From Lachnospiraceae bacterium AC2031 (GTDB taxonomy: Bacteria; Bacillota; Clostridia; Lachnospirales; Lachnospiraceae): a DNA stretch of 64,000 nt. Below are positions 52,601 through 60,003 of this stretch, one piece after another. The stretch lies in NCBI GenBank assembly GCA_000687975.1, contig JIAB01000001.1, forward strand, positions 930,001 to 994,000, given 5' to 3'. Under the pieces are notes generated by a model. The model ran no database searches. It had not been told where the DNA came from and saw only the letters and a program-made list of their open reading frames with translations. Every line of letters starts with the position of its first letter. Positions within the stretch are counted from its first letter, which is position 1. The position numbers were made by a program, and so were the translations under genes.

Positions 52601-53232
52601 TCAGTCTTAAGGATTCGGGCAAGAAGCTTAAGTCTCTCTTCAGAAATTGTCATAGAAAAATCCATGTCCTGTCCCAGATCAACCGATGTTCTTCTATTAT
52701 CCAGGATATCCATGAAGCCAGAATAGATCTTTGACACATCCCGAAGCTTTGCTGAAAGACCTTCTCTGGTCTTGGCTATATCTTCTGCAGCCTTCTCCAG
52801 TTCTTCAGGCGTTACGTTATACTGGATCATTTCTGAGATCAGAGACTTTACCTCCTGAGTAAAGCCAGTTCTATCCACGCTGCCACCATATATTTCAAGG
52901 TCACTTCTCACTCTTCCAGAGGCAACTCGTACTAACATATTCTTCTCATATTCTTCAAGGACATTTGTATCCTTTATTCCAAACTCCTCAAAGATTCGGT
53001 AAGACAAACGGTTAAAGCCCAGGATATCAATATTCATAAATCCTGGCGCACCAAAAAGAGCCTGATTCATCTGAATAAGCTTCTTCTCGTATGCATTTCC
53101 AGACTGTTCAGGCACCACTATATAATATCTTTTATCAGGATTCGCATGAGCCTCCTCTAACACCTGCTTTGACAGGCTATAAGTCTTTCCTGTCATTGAG
53201 GCTCCAGCTAACATTTCAAACCTTGCACTCAT
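49603..53232 (-). CDS. addB: ATP-dependent nuclease subunit AddB
   Basis: 1209 residues. An N-terminal P-loop GASMTGKTYSLS, then a degenerate helicase domain and a C-terminal nuclease (YLRVVDYKTGSKTFDP). The iron-sulfur cluster cysteines of AddB are visible as CPYSFFMTYILGL near residue ~800 and GACTYCNFKAACRF near the C-terminus. Partner of AddA in double-strand break processing. Transcribed from an extended -10 promoter upstream. Confidence 0.95.
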   Translation of the reverse strand: MSARFEMLAGASMTGKTYSLSKQVLEEAHANPDKRYYIVVPEQSGNAYEKKLIQMNQALFGAPGFMNIDILGFNRLSYRIFEEFGIKDTNVLEEYEKNMLVRVASGRVRSDLEIYGGSVDRTGFTQEVKSLISEMIQYNVTPEELEKAAEDIAKTREGLSAKLRDVSKIYSGFMDILDNRRTSVDLGQDMDFSMTISEERLKLLARILKTDRLCSITDGAVFIFDEYRGYTPDQLSVIGALKKRAEVLRFSLCIEANILKRFLDGEGEVSETDIFHQSYMTYRHLAETLGDKPEVQYLRKSAKESSELIHLTQNIFRYPVKEYKNDLKDLEIYHTDSFENELRLVAEKIRSEVKAGYRYKDIAVVTGDIEEFDRCADRIFAEYDIPMFSDFSRKLRKNPYTEAILRILDILDRDFDYNSIFGFVKTGVLKIEDHHSLDELENFCLRTGMRGRTMWNRAIRTYGKNVPEEKKEAYKKMNEVRKLILSTIEPVTKLGNGKHLVSEYIAALLEIIEALSFENQMESNAQLLEAEGMMTDARVMKSLYGVLMGIISQTDDLLGNEEMDIHSFSEILSAGISEIKVGVIPPTIDALAASDVERSRIIDAKIVHVVGACDGVIPAKKGGGRILSDKDKEQLSNALSDMGSGKYLASFGVEQSQNSLFMIYQLLSKATEKLTISYHVSGEASRDKLSPSFLIGRVRKLFPGLVDKYKECSDFSGTALSDRKAFLGWVREAMEAEQSGDTASLEDKKLIDNISRYITYVGAGDDLPERDQILPGLLFSNSPEIISSEAMDTINLKLSVSKMEKYASCPYSFFMTYILGLKERPEKKLELYDIGNVMHRALENTFGEIYEKMNNDWKGIEDAELIDIVEGYLETAWVEEMTEEYQEDVDDDMDPKTARIKENLRELASRTITTLRSQIVKGEFLPDRFEQKFEAEFMAHKPDGTEYPVTLRGVIDRLDTAEIEDNYYLRVVDYKTGSKTFDPLAIQEGTDIQLLVYTKIVNEILRSTRDKVIPAGMYYYTVSDPVLELKTKGQKEMADAEDADGLEKEIRKSMVMKGVSNADPIQLLNLHDKTLIDEAGNLTQNSDVITIKKGRETPLTMDSMTLSGEQLDSLTDYSLDKMRETADKILTGDFAKSPINMGLSGACTYCNFKAACRFSKYGGKKRFPKKEQASNSEMLVALCEKAEKYKEDGKTVQLKNAKFVGGKND

Positions 53233-53253
53233 ATTCCAACTCCTTCTGCAAAC

Positions 53254-53294
53254 GTGTCAGATAACATATTTACTGACACAAAATCATTATAACA
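53254..53294 (-). promoter_or_regulatory. addB promoter with downstream dyad
   Basis: Extended -10 TGTTATAAT at 53286-53294 on the minus strand. Starting at about the +1 is a perfect 7-bp inverted repeat GTGTCAG-N12-CTGACAC (53254-53279). It does not look like a Gram-positive LexA box (CGAACN4GTTCG). It could be an operator or 5' hairpin. Confidence 0.5.
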
Positions 53295-53353
53295 TAAATA
53301 CCCTGTTCCAAATCATGGTTTTCAAAATTAGCTTAATATTAGTTAATAATCAC

Positions 53354-53382
53354 TTGTGAAATCCCCCAGTTATTTATATAAT
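53354..53382 (+). promoter_or_regulatory. Promoter of the PRTase-like gene
   Basis: TTGTGA (53354-53359) and TATAAT (53377-53382), spacer 17 bases, with a ~60-base leader before the start codon. Confidence 0.65.
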
Positions 53383-53450
53383 AATACATGTGAATTGCAT
53401 GGCGATTCGTTAACTAATTATTTGACTCACTTGAAAAGGGGGAACAGAAA

Positions 53451-54092
53451 ATGCAAACTTTCAAAATCGATTCTGAATATAGTAATCTGATTAGCCTTAA
53501 GGTTACTCAGGGACACTTCGCAACTATATCCTCACATATCAATCATTATATTGATCTTACAACTCTGAAGGCCAGAGCTAGTGAAGCTAAAGCAGTAGCA
53601 AAGGCTATGAGCCATGAATATATTGCTTCAACTATCGTTGATACAATCGTTTGTCTTGACGGAACAGAAGTTATCGGTGCATATCTTGCTGATGCGCTTA
53701 CAGATTCAGGAATCATGTGTCTGAATCAGCATGGAACCATCTATGTTACTACTCCAGAGGTTAACTCTTCAGGACAGTACACATTTAAGGACAATGTGGT
53801 TCCTATGATCAATAACAAGCATGTACTTCTGCTTCTTCCTACAGCAACTACTGGTCTTACAACTGAGAAGATCCTTGACTGCATCAGATATTATGGCGGA
53901 AGCATAGCTGGTATCTCAGCTATCTTCTCTGCAGCAGATCAGGTTGAAGGAATCGATGTTCACTCTATATTCCATGTAAAGGATATCGAAGGCTACGCAT
54001 CATACTCATCACATGAGTGTCCTTTCTGTAAGGCAGGTGTACAGCTTGACGGATTCGTATCATCTGGTGGACTTCAGATGTTAAATAAATAA
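53451..54092 (+). CDS. Phosphoribosyltransferase-like protein (orotate PRTase-related)
   Basis: 213 residues. The layout resembles a type I PRTase: DTIVCLDGTEVIGAYLADAL (flexible-loop side) and the PRPP-like region HVLLLLPTATTGLTTEKIL, where TATTG replaces the usual DDxxTTG acidic pair. The C-terminus has CPFCKAGVQLDGFVSSGG with a possible metal-binding cysteine pair. Loss of the acidic pair makes catalytic activity uncertain. GGGGG lies before the ATG. One of the few plus-strand genes; it ends at a strong terminator. Function unknown. Confidence 0.75.
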   Translation: MQTFKIDSEYSNLISLKVTQGHFATISSHINHYIDLTTLKARASEAKAVAKAMSHEYIASTIVDTIVCLDGTEVIGAYLADALTDSGIMCLNQHGTIYVTTPEVNSSGQYTFKDNVVPMINNKHVLLLLPTATTGLTTEKILDCIRYYGGSIAGISAIFSAADQVEGIDVHSIFHVKDIEGYASYSSHECPFCKAGVQLDGFVSSGGLQMLNK

Positions 54093-54124
54093 AATATAAA
54101 ATCAAAAGATTTTTAGGCACTCAA

Positions 54125-54160
54125 AAAGTGGACAGTCACATCATACTGACTGTCCACTTT
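54125..54160. terminator. Bidirectional intrinsic terminator between PRTase-like gene and ktrA
   Basis: AAAGTGGACAGTC and GACTGTCCACTTT form a perfect 13-bp stem with a 10-base loop; followed by GTTTGTT on the plus strand and by TTTTTGA on the minus strand. Confidence 0.8.
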
Positions 54161-54192
54161 GTTTGTTATTACTTTCACATGTACTTTATTAT

Positions 54193-54840
54193 CTACTTCT
54201 GAAGTTTTTTAAGATCTGTTTTTTCAAGAAGAACAAGAAGCTCATCACCTTTCTCAAGTGGACGATTAGGATCCACGAAAGAATGCATTCCTGTATCGTC
54301 TTTAACTGCAACCACATTTGCTCTGAACTTCTCACGGAGATTAAGCTCGATCAGATTCTTTCCTATCCAATCCTCCTTAGGATGCATTTCAAGCATACAC
54401 AGATTCTTATCGATATCAAAGTAATCCATAAAGCTGTCAGACATAAGTGTTCTAGCTGTACGAACACCAGTCTCCTCTTCAGGATAGATAACCTTATCTG
54501 CACCAACCTTCTCCAGGATAGCTCCCATTCTTTCATCAGCAGCCTTTGCCATAACGAAAGGAACGCCCTGCTCCTTGGCAGCCATAACTGAAGTAATACT
54601 TGCTGTAAGGTCAGAACCCATGGCTACAACAACCACGTCCATATTTTCTATTCCAGTACTGCCGATTGACTCTGCATTTTTAAGATCAGCCTCAATGGCA
54701 AATGTAACTTTATCCGAAATCTTTTCAAGCACGTCTGGATTGGCATCCACAGCCATTACATCCGCACCCATATCTGCAAGAGAAAGCGCTATGCTTTTTC
54801 CAAATCTTCCTATTCCTAAAACTGCTATCTGTTTACTCAT
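54193..54840 (-). CDS. ktrA: Potassium uptake regulatory subunit, KtrA type (single RCK)
   Basis: 215 residues with one RCK/TrkA-N domain (IAVLGIGRFGKSIALSLADMGADVMAVD, the GxGxxG nucleotide-binding motif) followed by a TrkA-C domain. KtrA gates KtrB on binding ATP/ADP or c-di-AMP. It is 15 bases after the KtrB-like gene, so they form a pair. Located last in the four-gene Trk/Ktr cluster. Confidence 0.92.
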   Translation of the reverse strand: MSKQIAVLGIGRFGKSIALSLADMGADVMAVDANPDVLEKISDKVTFAIEADLKNAESIGSTGIENMDVVVVAMGSDLTASITSVMAAKEQGVPFVMAKAADERMGAILEKVGADKVIYPEEETGVRTARTLMSDSFMDYFDIDKNLCMLEMHPKEDWIGKNLIELNLREKFRANVVAVKDDTGMHSFVDPNRPLEKGDELLVLLEKTDLKKLQK

Positions 54841-54854
54841 TTTCTATCTCCTTA

Positions 54855-56267
54855 TTAACCTGCAAAGAAGTTACCCTTCGAATACTTTACCTTGTTACGT
54901 TCTGCGCCTCTATAGTTAAAGAAGAGGGCCATGGATATTGGACCGATACGTCCCAGGTACATACATACGATTACCAGAAGTCTGCCTATATCATTAAGCT
55001 GTGGAGTCAGGCCACGGGACAGACCAACTGTAGCTGTAGCACTGAATATCTCATAGGATGCATCCACTGCATTAACGTCATTTGTCATCATTACAAGAAG
55101 CAGAAATACAAGTGTTACTGAAAAGCTGACACATATAATAGCTGAAGCCTTCTTAACCAGGCCTTCATCCAGACGTCTTCCGAAGACTACTGTCTCATTT
55201 CTTGAACGAATAAATGCAACCGCATTTGCGATCAGTGCGAAGACTGTTACTGTCTTTACACCACCGGCTGTACCAACTGGTGAACCACCAATGAACATGT
55301 AGAAGTTACCAAAGCTTGCTGTTACCTCTCGAAGGTTCTGCTGTGGTACTGCAGCGAAGCCCGCGGTTCTAAATGTAATCGACTGGAAATAAGCATTCAT
55401 AAGCTTGTCGCCAAAGCTCATAGGTCCCAGTGTATCAGGATTTGTGTACTCCATCAGCATTACTGCTATAGCACCTGACACAATAAGGAACAGGGTGAGT
55501 GAAAGAACCAGCTTTGTATGCTCGCTCAGTTTCTTTATCACCGTCCAAGGTGAATACTTCTTAGCAATTCCCGTTCTGATTCCATTTAGTATATCAAACC
55601 ATACAACATATCCAAGACCACCAAGGATGATAAGCATCATTGTATTGATCATCAAAAGTGGATTAGAGTTGTACTGCACCAGGCTGTCAGGTCCCATTAT
55701 ATCTATACCTGCATTACAGAAAGCTGATATAGCTGTGAATACTGATACCCAGATTCCTTTTGCAACACCGAACTGAGGGATGAATACAGGCATATAGAAC
55801 AACGCGCCAACGCCCTCTACTATAAAGGTTCCAGCGAATACTCCAACCAGAAACTTACGAAGTCCAGATGGGGAATTCAGGTTAAATGCATCATGCAGCA
55901 GAACTGTCTGACTAAGAGACATCTTCTTGCTTACCATCAGCATCAGTATTGATGTTACTGCAATGATTCCAAGACCACCTAGCTGTATCATGATCAGAAT
56001 AACTATATGTCCAAACAGACTCCAGTAAGAATATGTATCTACTACCACAAGACCTGTAACACAGGTGGATGTGGTTGCTGTAAAGAGCGCTGTCAGTGCA
56101 TCTGTCTGCTCTCCGCTGGCTGTAGCGAAGGGAAGCATCAGAAGCAGAGTTCCTACCACGATTGCCCCAAGAAAGCTTAGGGGAATCAGCTGAGCTGATT
56201 TAAATTTTCGACGTGTAACCTCTTTAGAAGGCTTTTCAACTACTGTCTTCACTATTTTCTTCTCCAA
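54855..56267 (-). CDS. ktrB: Potassium transporter, TrkH/KtrB type
   Basis: 470 residues. Four MPM repeats with the selectivity-filter glycines visible, for example ATTSTCVTGLVVVD, AISAFCNAGIDIMG, TFRTAGFAAV and TATVGLSRGL. The N-terminus (KSAQLIPLSFLGAIVVGTLLL) is KtrB-like. It shares a 16-base overlap with the upstream TrkH gene. Partner of the adjacent KtrA. K+ (possibly Na+-dependent) uptake across the membrane. Confidence 0.93.
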   Translation of the reverse strand: MEKKIVKTVVEKPSKEVTRRKFKSAQLIPLSFLGAIVVGTLLLMLPFATASGEQTDALTALFTATTSTCVTGLVVVDTYSYWSLFGHIVILIMIQLGGLGIIAVTSILMLMVSKKMSLSQTVLLHDAFNLNSPSGLRKFLVGVFAGTFIVEGVGALFYMPVFIPQFGVAKGIWVSVFTAISAFCNAGIDIMGPDSLVQYNSNPLLMINTMMLIILGGLGYVVWFDILNGIRTGIAKKYSPWTVIKKLSEHTKLVLSLTLFLIVSGAIAVMLMEYTNPDTLGPMSFGDKLMNAYFQSITFRTAGFAAVPQQNLREVTASFGNFYMFIGGSPVGTAGGVKTVTVFALIANAVAFIRSRNETVVFGRRLDEGLVKKASAIICVSFSVTLVFLLLVMMTNDVNAVDASYEIFSATATVGLSRGLTPQLNDIGRLLVIVCMYLGRIGPISMALFFNYRGAERNKVKYSKGNFFAG

Positions 56268-57730
56268 GTTTTAATTGAAAGCATTATAAGTACAGGGAAG
56301 ATTTCAAGTCTTCCTGCAATCATATCAAAGATAAATACCCATTTAGATAGGATACTGAAATCAGCAAAGTTGCCTGTAGGTCCAACCATTTCAAGACCAG
56401 GACCTATATTATTGATGGTTGCAGTTACGGCAGTAAATGACGTCACCAAATCAAAACCATCGAAGCATACGATAATAAGTGAACCTACAAAAATAAAGAT
56501 GTATGCCATCAGGAATACATTTGTGGTTCTGATAGTATCCTTGCTCACTGCCTTTCCATCAAGTCTGATACTTCTAACAGATGAAGGATGGATATAGCTC
56601 TGCAGTTCACGCATTACTTCCTTGAAGTATATGATAATACGAGAAACCTTCATACCACCACCGGTACTTCCAGCACAGGCACCAACAAACATTACCAGCA
56701 CCATCACAGCCTTAGGCATGGTACCCCAAAGATTGAAATCCTTTGTAGCAAATCCAGTTGTAGTCATTACAGATGCAACCTGGAAGAAGGAATGAAGTAC
56801 AGCCTCTCCAACATTATCAAAACCTACAATGCTTGTATCGCCATAAATAGAACCAGGTAAAAATCCCACCAAAGTTCCCATAGTAACCAGGATACTAGCC
56901 ACAAAATATATAGCAAAATATGTGATAACCTCTTCCGAATGGATAAGGTCCTTAAACTTCTTCATTATGATCAGATAATAAAAACTGAAGTTAACACCAA
57001 AGAGCATCATACCAACAGTGATGATGATCTGACATGCAGTATTATAGCCTGCGATACTATCAGCCTTTACACCAAATCCACCAGTTCCTGCAGTACCAAA
57101 TGCATGGCACACACTATCGAAGATAGGCATACCTGCAATGATAAGTGCAATTATAAGAGTAACTGTCATTACAGTGTATATAGCATAAAGCATGATAGCA
57201 GTTTCTTTAACCTTTGGAACCATCTTCTCAACAGATGGACCTGGAGACTCTGCTCTCATGATATTCATCTCATCAGCACTGGATGAGGCAAAAGCCAGCA
57301 TGAATACCAGGATTCCCATACCACCGATCCAATGTGTGAAGCTTCTCCAGAAAAGAAGACACTTAGGCATGGCCTCAACATCTCTCAGGATACTTGCTCC
57401 TGTTGTAGTAAAGCCAGATGCTGTCTCGAATATAGCATCTGTAAAGCTCTTGATGTTACCGGTAGCGTAGAATGGTATTGCTCCGATTATACTAAAAATA
57501 AGCCAAACAAGGGCTGTGATAACAAAACCCTCTTTGGCTCTAATTCTGTTATTCTTTGGTTTTATATTCGCGAGAAATGTTCCAACTATAATAGAAGTAC
57601 CAGCCGTAACAGCCAGCGCCAGAAACTCCTTCTCATGAAGAAAAACTCCAATCAATGTAGGAAACATGAGAAGCATTCCCTCAAGACGAATAAGCTTACC
57701 AATATTATTAATAACAATCTTATGATTCAT
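56252..57730 (-). CDS. trkH: Potassium transporter TrkH
   Basis: 492 residues with filter segments FETASGFTTTGASIL, AFGTAGTGGFGVK, SVMTTTGFATKD and ATINNIGPGLEMVG. The N-terminal extra helices and the RRKxx end are TrkH- rather than KtrB-like. It follows a two-domain TrkA gene by 31 bases. Two different Trk-type pores in one cluster is unusual; see findings. Confidence 0.93.
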   Translation of the reverse strand: MNHKIVINNIGKLIRLEGMLLMFPTLIGVFLHEKEFLALAVTAGTSIIVGTFLANIKPKNNRIRAKEGFVITALVWLIFSIIGAIPFYATGNIKSFTDAIFETASGFTTTGASILRDVEAMPKCLLFWRSFTHWIGGMGILVFMLAFASSSADEMNIMRAESPGPSVEKMVPKVKETAIMLYAIYTVMTVTLIIALIIAGMPIFDSVCHAFGTAGTGGFGVKADSIAGYNTACQIIITVGMMLFGVNFSFYYLIIMKKFKDLIHSEEVITYFAIYFVASILVTMGTLVGFLPGSIYGDTSIVGFDNVGEAVLHSFFQVASVMTTTGFATKDFNLWGTMPKAVMVLVMFVGACAGSTGGGMKVSRIIIYFKEVMRELQSYIHPSSVRSIRLDGKAVSKDTIRTTNVFLMAYIFIFVGSLIIVCFDGFDLVTSFTAVTATINNIGPGLEMVGPTGNFADFSILSKWVFIFDMIAGRLEIFPVLIMLSIKTWRRK

Positions 57731-57761
57731 TTTAATCTACTAGCGCAGACCAGTTGCTGCA

Positions 57762-59123
57762 CTAACCCTTAATAATTTCTTTGATTCCATTTATATTCTT
57801 ATTAGTAGTAACAACTACTACGCTATCGCCCTTTTCCAGGGTATCACGTCCGCCTGGACGAATGATCTTTCCACGTCTGTTGATCCTACAAATAAGAGTA
57901 TTATCAATAAGGCTGAGGTCCTTAAGTTCAACGCCGGCCCACTGGAAGTCATCACCGATAGAAAGCTCCAGCGCCTCAACCCTTCCGTCCATAATTCGGT
58001 ACAGAGATTCAACCTCACTACCGATGGAGTTCTGCATTGAACGAACGTATCTGGCAATATAATCAGCAGTAATGCCCTTTGTACTTATCTTATTACCTAC
58101 AGGAAGCTCATTTACGATATCCTCATAGGAATTTCTATGCACCTTAGTAATTACCTTAATATCCGGATTAAGCTTATTGAGATACAGTGACAGAAGAATA
58201 TTTGCCTCATCACTATGAAGAAGACCACAGACTGCATCCATATCTTCAACTGACTCCTGAGTAAGAAGTCTCTTCTCAGTTGCGTCTCCACAAATGATCA
58301 TAGCCTTAGGAAGCAGCTCAGAAAGCTCCTCACAACGCTGCTCATCCTTCTCGATGATTTTAACATTTATCCTCATATCTATGAGCTTCTTTGCTAGGTA
58401 GTAACCTATGGTACCACCACCTGCGATCATAACATCCTTGATCTTCTTAGCCTTGATTCCAATCTTGTTAAGGAAATGGTTTATCTCACCCATGGAAAGT
58501 GTAACAGAAATCATGTCGCCACTATGAAGGAGATGATCACCATTAGGGATAGTAACGTCGCCATCATGCTCGGCAACGCAGATAAGAGCTCCAGCTCCAA
58601 CCTTTCCGTAAAGATCCTTTACTCTCAGATTATCAAGGATACTGTTTTCAGGAATCTTAATTCCTATAAGACTTATCTTTCCTTTGGCAAATGTATCAAC
58701 TTCAAGTGCCGAAGGAATCTGAATGTGACGTACCATTTCATCTGCAGCAACCATCTCAGGATTAATGGACATTGAAAGACCAAGTTCTTCCTTAAGATAG
58801 CCGATCTCGTCAGTGTACTGCGGACTTCTGATACGAGCTATAGTATGACAGCTACCTGTCTTCTTAGCGATAAGACAGGCAAGCATGTTGATCTCATCAT
58901 TATCTGTAACTGCTATCAGAAGATCAGCATCCTTAATTCCTGCTTCCTTCTGACAGTAAATACTTGTACAGTCACCCTGATAACCCATAACATCTATGGT
59001 ATTAGTAACTGATGTTATAGATTCGTATCTTTTATCAATGACTGTAACTTCATGACCGGTATTTGTGAGTCTCTCAGCCAGAGACTGACCAACCTTACCA
59101 CAACCGGCAATAATTATCTTCAT
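57762..59123 (-). CDS. trkA: Trk system potassium uptake protein TrkA (two RCK domains)
   Basis: 453 residues, normal for TrkA. Two RCK domains: MKIIIAGCGKVGQSLAERL at the start and DVMIAGGGTIGYYLAKKLI near residue 230, each followed by a TrkA-C domain (for example KISLIGIKIPENSILDNLRV). It regulates the TrkH pore encoded next. The first NAD-binding motif GCGKVGQ is intact. Confidence 0.94.
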   Translation of the reverse strand: MKIIIAGCGKVGQSLAERLTNTGHEVTVIDKRYESITSVTNTIDVMGYQGDCTSIYCQKEAGIKDADLLIAVTDNDEINMLACLIAKKTGSCHTIARIRSPQYTDEIGYLKEELGLSMSINPEMVAADEMVRHIQIPSALEVDTFAKGKISLIGIKIPENSILDNLRVKDLYGKVGAGALICVAEHDGDVTIPNGDHLLHSGDMISVTLSMGEINHFLNKIGIKAKKIKDVMIAGGGTIGYYLAKKLIDMRINVKIIEKDEQRCEELSELLPKAMIICGDATEKRLLTQESVEDMDAVCGLLHSDEANILLSLYLNKLNPDIKVITKVHRNSYEDIVNELPVGNKISTKGITADYIARYVRSMQNSIGSEVESLYRIMDGRVEALELSIGDDFQWAGVELKDLSLIDNTLICRINRRGKIIRPGGRDTLEKGDSVVVVTTNKNINGIKEIIKG

Positions 59124-59177
59124 ATATTATTCTCCATCCAAATGAGATATCTCCCATAAAGGAAATAAGCTCATTAT

Positions 59178-59954
59178 TTAGCGTATCGCATCATAGATAT
59201 GACGCAGATATAGTCGCTGAAAGTCAGCATACTCAGCAAGCCCCTTAAATACAGGCTCTACCTCATATCCCTCGCCTTCAAGCCGTAAAACAAAGTCAGT
59301 ATACTCCTGTGAGACCGCATTTTCAACTGTTTCTCCAGCAATAAACTCCATTGGGACAAGAACTATCCTTTTTCCTTCATGGATTCCTGTCTTTAATTCC
59401 TTGATTATCTTATATGGCTTCTTCTCTCCATTCAGGGTTGCCACAAAGCTGGCAGGGAAATGCTTAACCAGCGCTGTCTCAAAAGCCTTCAACTCTTCAA
59501 GCCCGTCAGACTTATGTCCTTCAGCTAAAACAACAAGAACCGAGTCCTTTGCAATATCCTTAAAAGCACCAAGAAATGCCCTTGCTGTTAGCTCATAATC
59601 CGAATCAAGACAAAGCAGTGGAACAGATATATTTACCTTTCTGAAAAGAGAAGCAAGACCAACAGTCTCCTCCTTCAGTTTCTTATACTCTGGTCCATCA
59701 TGAATATCAGTCGATACAACAAGAAGATCAGTAATACCTCTCTCCTTCATACCGAGAATTGCTGCCTTCAGATTCTGAACCTTCTCACCAGCTATATCTC
59801 TCAGATTCTTCCTGATATCACCATCAGTAAAAACCAGGCTTATCTCTGCATCTTCTAATCTGTCTCCAATAGATAAAACAAATTCATCCAAGGTCCTATT
59901 CCTGACCTCATAATCTGCAGTCCCCTTATTAACAACTATAATTCCTTGTTTCAT
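59178..59954 (-). CDS. CbiK-like protein lacking both catalytic histidines
   Basis: 258 residues. It aligns along its length with the CbiK chelatase domain (ILVVSFGTSF/GIIVVNKGTA; PTHLMHGAEYDEL/STDIHDGPEYKKL; GTVEGEP/ATLNGEK; the C-terminal GLAEYADFQRLYLRHI). The metal-binding histidines are replaced: GHGT becomes AEGH (Glu145) and AGDH becomes AGET (Thr209). No signal peptide. It therefore looks like a pseudo-chelatase; it may bind a tetrapyrrole or metal without inserting it. Gene lies between the trk cluster and a cell-wall protein gene. The homology is my reading by eye. Confidence 0.75.
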   Translation of the reverse strand: MKQGIIVVNKGTADYEVRNRTLDEFVLSIGDRLEDAEISLVFTDGDIRKNLRDIAGEKVQNLKAAILGMKERGITDLLVVSTDIHDGPEYKKLKEETVGLASLFRKVNISVPLLCLDSDYELTARAFLGAFKDIAKDSVLVVLAEGHKSDGLEELKAFETALVKHFPASFVATLNGEKKPYKIIKELKTGIHEGKRIVLVPMEFIAGETVENAVSQEYTDFVLRLEGEGYEVEPVFKGLAEYADFQRLYLRHIYDAIR

Positions 59955-59973
59955 TCCCCTGTATCCTTCTCAC

Positions 59974-60002
59974 CTGCCACGGAGAACCGTCCCCGTTGGC
60001 AG
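59974..60002. repeat. Dispersed palindromic repeat, GAACCGTCCCC family, copy 2
   Basis: CTGCCACGG-AGAACCGTCCC-CGTTGGCAG. The core and the right arm are identical to copy 1 at 22326; the left arm has lost one base. It starts right after the cell-wall-binding NlpC gene ends (its stop is at 60004). Confidence 0.8.
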
Positions 60003-60003
60003 A

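Noticed and set aside
53254-53279. LexA/SOS box for addAB
   Set aside because: The dyad does not match CGAACN4GTTCG, so I list it only as an unidentified dyad.
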